Counted from the stretch's first letter, positions 1 to 4,964 are shown. The stretch: 6,159 nt of DNA from Bacillota bacterium (GCA_023401495.1 JAEXDU010000086.1:1-6159), one strand, 5' to 3'. Program-made: numbers and translations. The notes: generated from the letters alone by a model not told the origin.

Positions 1-282
1 CCGACCACCGGGCTTGACCCTGAGGCGCGCATTGAAGTCTGGAAAACGGTAAAAGAGCTCGCAGACAACGGCACGACGGTGTTCCTGACCACACAGTATC
101 TGGACGAAGCCGAGCAGCTTGCCGACCGGATCGCCGTTCTGCATGAAGGGAAAATTATCGCGAACGGCACCCTTGATGAACTGAAAAAGCTGTTCCCACC
201 CGCCAAGGTGGAGTATGTGGAAAAACAGCCGACGCTAGAGGAGATTTTCCTTGCGATCATCGGAAAAAGGGAGGAACGGTAA
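1..282 (+). CDS. ABC transporter ATP-binding protein, DrrA-type, C-terminal part
   Basis: This is the last 93 residues of an ATPase subunit whose start lies before the window. It powers export through the permease encoded directly downstream. The visible part opens with PTTGLDP, the tail of the Walker B/D-loop region (normally preceded by DE). It continues with TVFLTTQYLDEAEQLADRI, the switch region, where the usual His is Gln (visible residue 32). That Gln is characteristic of the daunorubicin-resistance DrrA group rather than a defect. LHEGKIIANGTLDEL follows, then a short C-terminal extension ending PTLEEIFLAIIGK. The stop codon TAA (280-282) directly abuts the permease ATG, so the two genes are translationally coupled in one operon. 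The Walker A and signature motifs are outside the window. The family call is strong; the substrate (drug, lipid or peptide) cannot be read from the sequence. Confidence 0.93.
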   Translation, partial: PTTGLDPEARIEVWKTVKELADNGTTVFLTTQYLDEAEQLADRIAVLHEGKIIANGTLDELKKLFPPAKVEYVEKQPTLEEIFLAIIGKREER

Positions 283-1053
283 ATGGAAGCGACAAGGAAT
301 CACTTTTTCAGCGATATGAGCGTGATGCTCGGACGTTCCATGCGCCACATCACCCGCAGCATGGACACCATCATCACGGTCTGCCTTACTCCGATCGCAA
401 TGATGCTGCTGTTTGTCTACGTACTCGGCGGCGCGATCCAAACCGGCACGGACAACTATGTGAATTATTTGCTGCCCGGCATCCTGCTGATGGCAATTGC
501 GAGCGGCATCGCCTACACGGCTTTCCGCCTGTTTACAGATATGCAGAGCGGCATTTTCGAGCGGTTCCACTCTATGCCGATTGCGCGCTCAAGTGCGCTG
601 TGGGGGCATGTGCTGACCTCGCTGGTATCCAATGCAATTTCGCTTGTCGTCATTATCCTTGTGGCGCTGATTATGGGCTTCCGCTCCTCGGCGGGGGTTC
701 TGTCCTGGCTGGCCGTAGCCGGAATCCTCGTGCTTGTGATACTGGCCCTGACCTGGATCGCGGTGATTCCCGGGCTGACTGCAAAATCGGTGGACGGCGC
801 GAGCGCCTTTTCCTATCCGCTGATCTTTCTGCCGTTCATCAGCTCGGCGTTTGTGCCGACTGAATCGATGCCGGGGCCTGTCCGCGCTTTTGCGGAACAT
901 CAGCCGGTAACTTCCATTGTCAACGCCATCCGCGCGTTATTATCGAACCAGCCCGTCGGCAATGATATCTGGAGCGCTCTTGTGTGGTGTTTGGGGATTC
1001 TTGTGGTGGCGTATGCTTTCGCCATGCTGATTTATAAACGGAAAACGGCGTGA
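283..1053 (+). CDS. ABC-2 type exporter permease, DrrB-like
   Basis: This 256-residue membrane subunit partners the ATPase encoded immediately upstream with zero spacing. Six hydrophobic segments are visible at roughly residues 28-50, 62-84, 108-132, 139-162, 174-192 and 229-251. This is the usual ABC-2 membrane topology. Between segments 2 and 3 lies GIFERFHSMPIARSSALWG (90-108), the conserved DrrB-type cytoplasmic motif. After segment 5 comes FVPTESMPGPVRAFAEHQP (190-208), also typical of the family. The length is normal. The ATG overlaps nothing, and GGGAGG (269-274) about 8 bases upstream serves as ribosome-binding site. By family the pair would export hydrophobic compounds such as antibiotics or lipids; the cargo is not identifiable. 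No regulator gene is visible nearby, so one may lie upstream of the window. Confidence 0.93.
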   Translation: MEATRNHFFSDMSVMLGRSMRHITRSMDTIITVCLTPIAMMLLFVYVLGGAIQTGTDNYVNYLLPGILLMAIASGIAYTAFRLFTDMQSGIFERFHSMPIARSSALWGHVLTSLVSNAISLVVIILVALIMGFRSSAGVLSWLAVAGILVLVILALTWIAVIPGLTAKSVDGASAFSYPLIFLPFISSAFVPTESMPGPVRAFAEHQPVTSIVNAIRALLSNQPVGNDIWSALVWCLGILVVAYAFAMLIYKRKTA

Positions 1054-1057
1054 GGAA

Positions 1058-1093
1058 TCAATCGATCGGCATGACAGAGAGTGAATCGATTGA
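1058..1093. repeat. 9-bp inverted repeat just after the permease gene
   Basis: TCAATCGAT (1058-1066) and ATCGATTGA (1085-1093) are perfect inverted copies separated by 18 bases. They begin five bases after the permease stop codon. The transcript could fold into a 9-bp stem, but no T-run follows, so this is not a typical intrinsic terminator. It could be an mRNA 3'-end stabilising hairpin or chance. Confidence 0.4.
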
Positions 1094-1274
1094 GGCAATC
1101 GCACCACTTTTCGACGATGGTTTCTGCTGCGGGAGAATCGAGAAATAAAAGGTCGGCAGAAATGCAGCAAGGAATTACGGCATCTTTGATGGGCCACGCT
1201 GCTTGTCAGACCATCAATAGCCATTGTCTTGATCAAAAGGGATTATCTGCAATAACAATAACGCCTTATAGCGG
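1094..1274. other. Stretch without a convincing gene
   Basis: Nothing here reads as a well-supported gene. A 71-codon frame from GTG 1081 to 1296 has no good ribosome-binding site and runs into the terminator hairpin. A 25-codon frame starting at ATG 1070 (MTESESIEAIAPLFDDGFCC...) reads like protein for a while, stops at 1147, and could be a decayed gene start. A second inverted repeat, TTGATGG (1186-1192) with CCATCAA (1211-1217), is visible. The stretch may be gene debris. Confidence 0.35.
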
Positions 1275-1321
1275 AACCCGCAGGGGAACACTGTAAAAAG
1301 TGCATCCTGCGGGTTTCTGTT
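1275..1321 (+). terminator. Intrinsic terminator upstream of the methyltransferase unit
   Basis: AACCCGCAGG (1275-1284) pairs perfectly with CCTGCGGGTT (1306-1315). An inner CACT/AGTG stem (1289-1292 with 1299-1302) lies within the loop. TTTCTGTT follows, a modest U-tract. It would end transcription coming from the ABC exporter operon and isolate the next promoter. The stem is strong, the tract only fair. Confidence 0.75.
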
Positions 1322-1346
1322 ATGATGGAAAATTTCACCCCTTTTG

Positions 1347-1355
1347 TGGTACAAT
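1347..1355 (+). promoter_or_regulatory. Extended -10 promoter for the class I methyltransferase gene
   Basis: TGGTACAAT is an extended -10 element (TG, one base, then TACAAT with one mismatch to TATAAT). No good -35 hexamer lies 16-18 bases upstream, as is common for extended -10 promoters. Transcription would start near 1362, giving an untranslated leader of about 80 bases. That leader contains GGTAA (1411-1415) and TTACC (1427-1431), which could pair just before the ribosome-binding site. Inferred from sequence only. Confidence 0.55.
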
Positions 1356-1442
1356 GATTTTGGTAAGGTTCAGGAGTAACTTTAAGGAATAAATCCTCAT
1401 CCTTTACAGAGGTAAGCAAACAAAATTTACCGAGGGAAGTAC

Positions 1443-2174
1443 ATGAACAATATTTACGATAATAAGGATTTTTTTGATCAATATGCGAAGATGTCGCGGA
1501 GCAGGCAGGGCTTATCCGGAGCAGGAGAATGGCATCAATTCAAAGCCCTGTTTCCAGATTTGAGCGGCAAAAGCGTACTCGATCTTGGGTGCGGTTATGG
1601 CTGGCACTGTAACTATGCGGTGGAATGCGGTGCGAAGCAGGTGCTGGGCATCGACTTGAGCGAAAAAATGATACGGGAGGCAAACGAAAAAAACGCTGCC
1701 CCCCAAATTACCTATCGGGTCTGCGGGCTGGATGAGTATGATTATCCTGCCGATTCTTACGACTGTGTCATTTCCAATCTGGTACTTCATTACATTGCAG
1801 ACATGGATTCCATTTTGAAAAAGATATCCTCGACGCTGAAACCGGGTGGCGTTTTTCTCCTTAATATCGAACATCCCGTCTTTACGGCGGGTGTGAACCA
1901 GGATTGGGTTTACGATTCAGACGGCAAACCACAGTATTGGCCGGTGGATGATTACTTTTATCCAGGAGAAAGGGTCACCCGTTTTCTTGGAAAAACGGTC
2001 ATAAAGCAGCATCATACATTGACACAGATTCTGATGGGACTCGTAAATGCCGGATTTCGGCTGGAAGTGGTTGAAGAAGCAATGCCGAGCGCCGATAGCA
2101 TGAAGATTCCGGGCATGTCGGATGAAATGCGCCGCCCGATGATGTTGCTGATCAAGGCTCTGAAACAGGGATAA
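1443..2174 (+). CDS. Class I SAM-dependent methyltransferase (UbiE/Methyltransf_11-like)
   Basis: This 243-residue soluble enzyme would transfer a methyl group from S-adenosylmethionine; its substrate is unknown. SAM-binding motif I is VLDLGCGYG (45-53). The acidic residue that contacts the ribose hydroxyls is probably D71 in GIDLSEKM. Motif II is DCVISNLVLHYIAD (107-120), and LKPGGVFLLNIEHPVF (132-147) matches motif III. The C-terminal half, with DWVYDSDGKPQYWPVDDYFYPGE (154-176 region), is the likely substrate cap. The ATG at 1443 is chosen because GAGGG (1432-1436) sits six bases upstream. An extended -10 promoter and a preceding terminator suggest its own transcription unit, with no obvious functional link to its neighbours. 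The overall style is that of cytosolic small-molecule methyltransferases widespread in Clostridia. The family is sure; a specific role is not assignable. Confidence 0.92.
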   Translation: MNNIYDNKDFFDQYAKMSRSRQGLSGAGEWHQFKALFPDLSGKSVLDLGCGYGWHCNYAVECGAKQVLGIDLSEKMIREANEKNAAPQITYRVCGLDEYDYPADSYDCVISNLVLHYIADMDSILKKISSTLKPGGVFLLNIEHPVFTAGVNQDWVYDSDGKPQYWPVDDYFYPGERVTRFLGKTVIKQHHTLTQILMGLVNAGFRLEVVEEAMPSADSMKIPGMSDEMRRPMMLLIKALKQG

Positions 2175-2190
2175 CAAAAAAAGAATGAGG

Positions 2191-2208
2191 TTGACAATCG
2201 AGTGTCAA
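2191..2208. promoter_or_regulatory. TTGACA-N6-TGTCAA dyad, candidate operator
   Basis: TTGACA (2191-2196) and TGTCAA (2203-2208) form a perfect 6-bp inverted repeat with a six-base centre, 16 bases after the methyltransferase stop. The left arm equals a -35 hexamer, but the best -10-like sequence (CATAAT, 2210-2215) is only 13 bases away. A conventional sigma-A promoter is therefore doubtful. The dyad resembles a binding site for a dimeric repressor (TetR-like style) controlling the gene at 2248. This is inference. Confidence 0.4.
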
Positions 2209-2234
2209 TCATAATCACAGGATTCTGTGGATCG

Positions 2235-2241
2235 AAGGAGG
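2235..2241 (+). promoter_or_regulatory. Ribosome-binding site fixing the GTG start at 2248
   Basis: AAGGAGG is a consensus Shine-Dalgarno sequence six bases before GTG 2248. An in-frame GTG at 2227 lies upstream of this site and would make the site part of the coding region, so 2248 is the better start. Confidence 0.85.
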
Positions 2242-2247
2242 ATTTGT

Positions 2248-2955
2248 GTGGACGTTCAAACAGTATTGCAGGAACTGGAATCATTGGGTACGGAGCGAAC
2301 AAAGAAGGTATATCTGCAGCAGGGCGCGCGTGAGCCGCTCTACGGAGTCGCGACGGGTGCGATGAAACCGATTGTCCGGAAAATCAAGATCGATCAGGCG
2401 CTTGCGGAAGAGCTTTACGCGACCGGCAACTATGACGCCATGTATCTGGCCGGTATGATTGCCAACCCCAAAATCATGACGGAAACAGATTTTGACCGAT
2501 GGATGGAAAGTGCGTATTTCTACATGATCTCTGATTTTATTGTAGCGGTAACGCTTGCGGAAACGGATATTGCGCAGGCCGTTTCCGACCGTTGGATTGC
2601 GAGCGGCAAGGAGCTGTATGTATCCGCCGGGTACAGCTGCTACTGCTGGCTGATCGGCAACCGCAAGGATGAGGAGTTCGACAGGGAAAAGCTGAACGCG
2701 ATGCTCGAAACGGTGAAAAACACAATTCACGACAGCCCTGACCGGACCAAATATGCCATGAACAATTTTGTTGCAACCGTAGGTGTTTCCTATCTTCCGC
2801 TGCATGAAGAGGCGCTGGCTGTTGCCGATGCCATCGAAGCCGTGGAGGTGTCCCGAGGCAAAACAAAATCCAACGCCCCTGTGGCTGCAGAGGAAATCCG
2901 AAAGGCGTCGGACAAAGGGCGGCTGGGCTTCAAGCGCAGGAATGTCCGGTGTTAG
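2248..2955 (+). CDS. AlkD-like DNA alkylation repair family protein (divergent active site)
   Basis: The product is a 235-residue, mostly helical protein of the DNA_alkylation (HEAT-like repeat) family. Its founder AlkD excises bulky or cationic alkylated bases. Visible family features are RTKKVYLQQGAREPLYGV (17-34) near the N-terminus, AMYLAGMIANP (64-74), the segment YFYMISDFIV (90-99), MNNFVATVGV (171-180), and the basic tail GRLGFKRRNVRC (224-235). Against the Bacillus cereus AlkD sequence as remembered, the Asp of the WxxxD active-site motif is kept (D96). The Trp aligns with Y92, the catalytic-region Arg with Ser or Ala near 126-127, and the third pocket Trp with about N173. This fits a separate subfamily that is usually annotated as alkylation repair but may bind DNA without AlkD-type chemistry. 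It starts at GTG behind a consensus ribosome-binding site. It is a single gene closed by the terminator at 3076. Family confidence is good; activity is unproven. Confidence 0.85.
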   Translation: MDVQTVLQELESLGTERTKKVYLQQGAREPLYGVATGAMKPIVRKIKIDQALAEELYATGNYDAMYLAGMIANPKIMTETDFDRWMESAYFYMISDFIVAVTLAETDIAQAVSDRWIASGKELYVSAGYSCYCWLIGNRKDEEFDREKLNAMLETVKNTIHDSPDRTKYAMNNFVATVGVSYLPLHEEALAVADAIEAVEVSRGKTKSNAPVAAEEIRKASDKGRLGFKRRNVRC

Positions 2956-2996
2956 GCACGCTTTTCATCACTTGGTTTGTCGGATGCCGGAAAATA

Positions 2997-3047
2997 AAGT
3001 GCGAGTCATTTGATCAGTAGTTTAAAATTCTATTACTGAAAGCACTT
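2997..3047. repeat. Nested inverted repeats after the AlkD-like gene
   Basis: AAGTGC (2997-3002) pairs with GCACTT (3042-3047), and inside it CAGTA (3015-3019) pairs with TACTG (3034-3038). CAAAAAA follows, so on the plus strand there is no U-tract. It may be a 3'-end RNA structure or chance. Together with the terminator at 3076, this is all that is visible between 2956 and 3118. Confidence 0.3.
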
Positions 3048-3075
3048 CAAAAAATCGAATCGTCTTAATGGTTAC

Positions 3076-3116
3076 GGAAGCAGATCAGAAATGCGCTGAT
3101 CTGCTTCCTGTTTTAT
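3076..3116 (+). terminator. Strong intrinsic terminator of the AlkD-like gene
   Basis: GGAAGCAGATCAG (3076-3088) pairs perfectly over 13 bases with CTGATCTGCTTCC (3096-3108) around a seven-base loop, followed by TGTTTTAT. It lies 120 bases after the stop codon at 2953-2955 and would end rightward transcription. Confidence 0.9.
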
Positions 3117-3264
3117 ATAGACTGTCTTTAAAAGCGGAGTGGATATGACAAAGTTGGTTTACCAAACAATTTTCTTTTGACACACACTGAAAAAGCGCTG
3201 AATTTCAAATGAAACAATAACTGCCATTAAGGTGATGTTTCATGGGGATTGTCTTATAAAGAGC
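3117..3264. other. Non-coding stretch between convergent units
   Basis: No gene is supported here. The stretch lies between the rightward terminator ending near 3116 and the leftward one beginning at 3265. It contains ATGAAAC (3209-3215) and GTTTCAT (3237-3243) as a 7-bp inverted repeat, and a TTGACA at 3177 without a matching -10. Nothing else stands out. Confidence 0.5.
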
Positions 3265-3299
3265 AAATAAAAGCAGCCCCCGCTTTATGGCAGGAGCTG
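3265..3299 (-). terminator. Intrinsic terminator of the leftward two-gene unit
   Basis: Read on the minus strand, CAGCTCCTGC (3299-3290) pairs with GCGGGGGCTG (3283-3274) over ten base pairs, two of them G-U, around a six-base loop. TTTTATTT follows (3272-3265). It lies about 50 bases after the stop of the 48-residue gene and fits the end of that transcript. Confidence 0.82.
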
Positions 3300-3347
3300 A
3301 GAATCCCATTCTTCTGATTATCAAATTTGAAAGTTGTGATTTCACCC

Positions 3348-3494
3348 TTATCGCTTTGTGTTCGGCCCTAACGCTGCCTTTTTGGTGTTATGGTTTTGAT
3401 TCTGATTTTCGGTCTTGCTCTTAGAAATATCTGCGCTGATTCCCTTATTGCTTGACCGCTCGTCGGTATTCAAAGTTTTATTTTGATCATTCAT
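3348..3494 (-). CDS. Small Asn/Lys-rich hydrophilic protein (48 aa), possibly spore-associated
   Basis: Read leftward, ATG at 3494-3492 opens a 48-codon frame ending at TAA (3350-3348). GAGGTGA (3505-3499) lies four bases before the start and is a near-perfect anti-16S match. The protein begins MNDQNKTLNTDERSSNK and ends KKAALGPNTKR. It contains nine Asn, seven Lys, five Ser and five Thr, and has no Cys, Phe, Trp or Tyr, so it should be soluble and largely unstructured. Small, polar, low-complexity proteins of this kind are typical among spore core or spore-coat proteins in Firmicutes. The basic ending recalls short clostridial spore-type proteins, but no named family is claimed. It is the second gene of a leftward unit, 95 bases after the 47-residue gene and closed by the terminator at 3299-3265. 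Coding status rests on the ribosome-binding site, the terminator and the protein-like composition. Confidence 0.72.
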   Translation of the reverse strand: MNDQNKTLNTDERSSNKGISADISKSKTENQNQNHNTKKAALGPNTKR

Positions 3495-3589
3495 AAAATC
3501 ACCTCAGGATCGGCTTATTGAAATAAACAAAGTTGATGGAAGGAATAAAACGGCAGGAGAATCAAAGCCGTACATTCGGCTGCAAGGAT

Positions 3590-3733
3590 TTATTTGCCGT
3601 CGACAATGTCCTGTAAACACCTCATCAGGTCATTCATTGTATACAGCTTCACATCGCGGCCGAGGATTTCATTTTTCAAATCGATGGACAGAGATTCAAA
3701 TTTATCACGGATTTTAGGATCTACATAAGACAT
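3590..3733 (-). CDS. Small conserved-type hypothetical protein (47 aa)
   Basis: Read leftward, ATG at 3733-3731 opens a 47-codon frame ending at TAA (3592-3590). GAGGTGA (3745-3739) lies five bases upstream and matches the end of 16S rRNA. The sequence starts MSYVDPKIRDKFESLSIDL and ends MNDLMRCLQDIVDGK. It is charged, slightly acidic and probably two short helices, with a single Cys (C39) and no membrane segment or signal peptide. The pattern (Y-x-D-P-K, K-F-E-S-L-S, then E-I-L-x-R-D-V) resembles short hypothetical proteins seen in Clostridia, recalled without a search, and no function is known to me. It is the first gene of the leftward unit, and its translation start is nearly identical to that of the following gene. 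It diverges from the superoxide dismutase gene across a 237-base gap. No clear promoter could be assigned. Confidence 0.75.
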   Translation of the reverse strand: MSYVDPKIRDKFESLSIDLKNEILGRDVKLYTMNDLMRCLQDIVDGK

Positions 3734-3903
3734 AAAAATCACCTCGACACTAGTGTGTGCAGACCGACGAGCTTTATGAATGAAATATGAAAGTGCATGA
3801 TTTATCGGGCAGGCTGCTTATTATGACCCATTCCGGGACTGCGCTTGATTTTTTTAAAATTGTTTTTTAATCCGGCTCAGCTCGAGGATTTTTGCTTAAA
3901 GTA

Positions 3904-3930
3904 ACACATGAAAATAGAATTCATACCATA
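3904..3930 (+). promoter_or_regulatory. Sigma-K-like promoter of the superoxide dismutase gene
   Basis: AC (3904-3905), a 16-base spacer, then CATACCATA (3922-3930) matches the Bacillus sigma-K consensus AC-N16-CATANNNTA at every fixed position. Transcription would start near 3937, about 34 bases before the ATG at 3971. No sigma-A promoter with a fair -35 was found in the same stretch. If real, the gene is expressed in the mother cell late in sporulation. The consensus is short, so chance is possible. Confidence 0.5.
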
Positions 3931-3970
3931 GCATTATATATCATGAAATCCGCTTGCTAGGAGGGCAATT

Positions 3971-4603
3971 ATGTCGGAAGAATGTTATGAATTCGAGTTA
4001 AAACCATTGCCGTACAGTTATGATGCTTTGGAGCCATATATCAGTACTCAAACAATGCAGGTCCATCATGACAGACTTTTAAAGGGATACGTTGATAAAC
4101 TAAATGCGACGTTAAAAGACTGTCCGCAGCTGCAAAAAGTAAACCTGGATTGTATGCTCAGGAATTTATTTCTGATCCCGCAAAAAATCAGAACGAGCGT
4201 GATTCATTTCGGGGGCGGGGTATCGAACCACAATTTCTTTTTTGAATCGCTCAGGCCATCGGGTAAAACGGAAAACGTTCCGGTAGGGAAGCTGAAAAAC
4301 GCGATCGAAAACCAATTTGGGTCTTATGAAAAGTTTAAAGAACTATTTAAAGAGAAAGCCATGGCTGTTTTCGGGTCGGGGTGGATGTGGCTTGTAAAAG
4401 ACCGGAATGGAAGGCTTATTATCTTTCAGACTGCCAATCAGGATTCCCCCTTGTCGTCAGGATTTTGTCCCTTGATAGTGATCGATGTCTGGGAGCATGC
4501 CTATTTTCTGCAGTATTTAAATTTGAGAGATCAATATATCGATAATTGGTTCCATGTCATTGATTGGGACAGAGCCAATCAGTTGTACGAAGACAAACTT
4601 TAA
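3971..4603 (+). CDS. Fe/Mn superoxide dismutase family protein, possible spore-coat type
   Basis: This 210-residue protein belongs to the iron/manganese superoxide dismutase family, which converts superoxide to oxygen and hydrogen peroxide. The N-terminal hairpin domain starts LPYSYDALEPYIS (13-25). The four metal ligands are all present: H32, H87 (in GGGVSNHNFFF), D172 and H176 (in DVWEHAYF). Y40 corresponds to the gateway Tyr34 of the Escherichia coli enzyme. G83 and Q157 (NQDSP) follow the manganese-type pattern rather than the iron type. The motif after the first ligand is HDRLLKGYV, so both His of the usual KHH are Leu (L36, L37). The first of these, His30 in E. coli, is a conserved second-sphere residue. 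An insert around 49-75 makes the protein slightly longer than classical forms, as in other clostridial members. AGGAGGG sits five bases before the ATG. No signal peptide is present. SodA of Bacillus subtilis and of Clostridioides difficile is linked to spore coats, which suits the sigma-K-like promoter here. Confidence 0.93.
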   Translation: MSEECYEFELKPLPYSYDALEPYISTQTMQVHHDRLLKGYVDKLNATLKDCPQLQKVNLDCMLRNLFLIPQKIRTSVIHFGGGVSNHNFFFESLRPSGKTENVPVGKLKNAIENQFGSYEKFKELFKEKAMAVFGSGWMWLVKDRNGRLIIFQTANQDSPLSSGFCPLIVIDVWEHAYFLQYLNLRDQYIDNWFHVIDWDRANQLYEDKL

Positions 4604-4622
4604 ACGGAAAAAAATAATTTAG

Positions 4623-4653
4623 GAGCGGCCTTTCGGGCCGTTCTTTTTATTTT
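4623..4653 (+). terminator. Intrinsic terminator of the superoxide dismutase gene
   Basis: GAGCGGCC (4623-4630) pairs with GGCCGTTC (4636-4643) over eight base pairs, one G-U, around a five-base loop. TTTTTATTTT follows (4644-4653). It begins 20 bases after the stop codon, as expected for a monocistronic transcript. Confidence 0.92.
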
Positions 4654-4745
4654 GGAATGACAATACACTCAAAATTTTTAAAGGATTACAACAAGACTGC
4701 CATATGCATTCAGATTCCCATCCATTTATTTTTCAAAATGTATGC

Positions 4746-4774
4746 TTGACATCCAATTGCAATTATTGTATGCT
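4746..4774 (+). promoter_or_regulatory. Sigma-A type promoter of the methyltransferase-MarR operon
   Basis: TTGACA (4746-4751), a 17-base spacer and TATGCT (4769-4774) give a full -35 and a good -10. Transcription should start near 4781. No other gene or terminator intervenes before the small frame at 4809. The overlapping dyad at 4768-4782 and the downstream box at 4783-4801 suggest that it is repressible. Confidence 0.85.
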
Positions 4775-4782
4775 ATGCATAC
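4768..4782. promoter_or_regulatory. GTATGC-N3-GCATAC dyad over the -10, candidate operator
   Basis: GTATGC (4768-4773) and GCATAC (4777-4782) are perfect inverted copies around three bases, covering the -10 and the presumed start point. A third GTATGC copy lies at 4740-4745, just before the -35, and a related ATATGCAT at 4702-4709. A dimer bound here would block RNA polymerase. The MarR-type regulator at the end of the same operon is the natural candidate. Confidence 0.6.
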
Positions 4783-4801
4783 GTTGGTTAGCTTAATCTA
4801 A
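4783..4801. promoter_or_regulatory. DtxR/IdeR-box-like sequence downstream of the promoter
   Basis: GTTGGTTAGCTTAATCTAA matches the 19-base DtxR/IdeR consensus TTAGGTTAGSCTAACCTAA at 15 of 19 positions by eye. It also contains GTTAG (4787-4791) and CTAAC (4798-4802) as an inverted repeat. It sits just after the presumed transcription start, where a metal-dependent repressor could act. It could instead be a second MarR site. The assignment is tentative. Confidence 0.35.
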
Positions 4802-4808
4802 CTCGTGG

Positions 4809-4955
4809 ATGAATAACGGAGTAATTAATCTGCTGGGGGAAATGCGTTGGGAGATCAGCCAATCCTTTTGTACGAGTACGACGTATCAGCAGCTTGATAA
4901 TGAGGCTTTTCTGCGGCATGAGTTGCTACGGTCTGGCCACCAATGGTATCGATAG
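4809..4955 (+). CDS. Small leader protein candidate (48 aa) at the head of the operon
   Basis: ATG 4809 opens a 48-codon frame ending with TAG 4953-4955. It lies between the strong promoter and the methyltransferase gene, and the stop overlaps that gene's ribosome-binding site. The product starts MNNGVINLLGEMRWEISQSF and ends with HELLRSGHQWYR. It is polar, has one Cys (C21) and three aromatic residues in the last segment, and has no membrane span. I recognise no family. No Shine-Dalgarno sequence precedes the ATG, which lies roughly 28 bases from the presumed transcript start, so initiation would be weak or unusual. A later in-frame ATG (codon 12) follows GGGGGAA too closely to be better. 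It could be a genuine small protein, a regulatory leader peptide coupling translation to the methyltransferase, or a chance frame. Confidence 0.45.
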   Translation: MNNGVINLLGEMRWEISQSFCTSTTYQQLDNEAFLRHELLRSGHQWYR

Positions 4956-4964
4956 GAGTTGATC
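4954..4964 (+). promoter_or_regulatory. Extended ribosome-binding site fixing the methyltransferase start
   Basis: AGGAGTTGATC matches the 11-base complement of the 16S rRNA end (AGGAGGTGATC) at ten positions and ends six bases before ATG 4971. A TTG at 4959 lies inside the site and cannot be the start. The preceding small frame stops inside the site (TAG 4953-4955), which favours translational coupling. Confidence 0.75.

Noticed and set aside
940..1236. 98-codon leftward frame overlapping the permease end
   Set aside because: It is the complement of the real permease gene, has no ribosome-binding site, and its composition is that of an antisense frame.
1081..1296. 71-codon frame from GTG 1081
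   Set aside because: It has no ribosome-binding site, reads into the terminator hairpin and has no recognisable protein pattern.
1356..1442. Riboswitch or attenuator in the leader of the class I methyltransferase
   Set aside because: Only short possible stems (GGTAA/TTACC) are visible, with no recognised riboswitch core.
2227..2247. GTG at 2227 as start of the AlkD-like protein
   Set aside because: The consensus AAGGAGG lies downstream of it and serves GTG 2248.
3145..3180. 11-codon frame MTKLVYQTIFF with GGAG upstream
   Set aside because: Too short, no promoter or neighbours that need a leader peptide, and probably chance.
3177..3205. TTGACA at 3177 as a rightward promoter
   Set aside because: The hexamer 17 bases later (GAATTT) is a poor -10, and only leftward genes follow.
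3566..3581. Hairpin AGCCG/CGGCT between the two mini-genes as a leftward terminator
   Set aside because: Only a 5-bp stem followed by TTGATT; too weak to call, though it could cause some attenuation.
3747..3840. Sporulation-type promoter (CATAATA on the minus strand near 3817-3823) for the mini-genes
   Set aside because: The -10 fits the sigma-G pattern, but no matching -35 lies 17-18 bases upstream.
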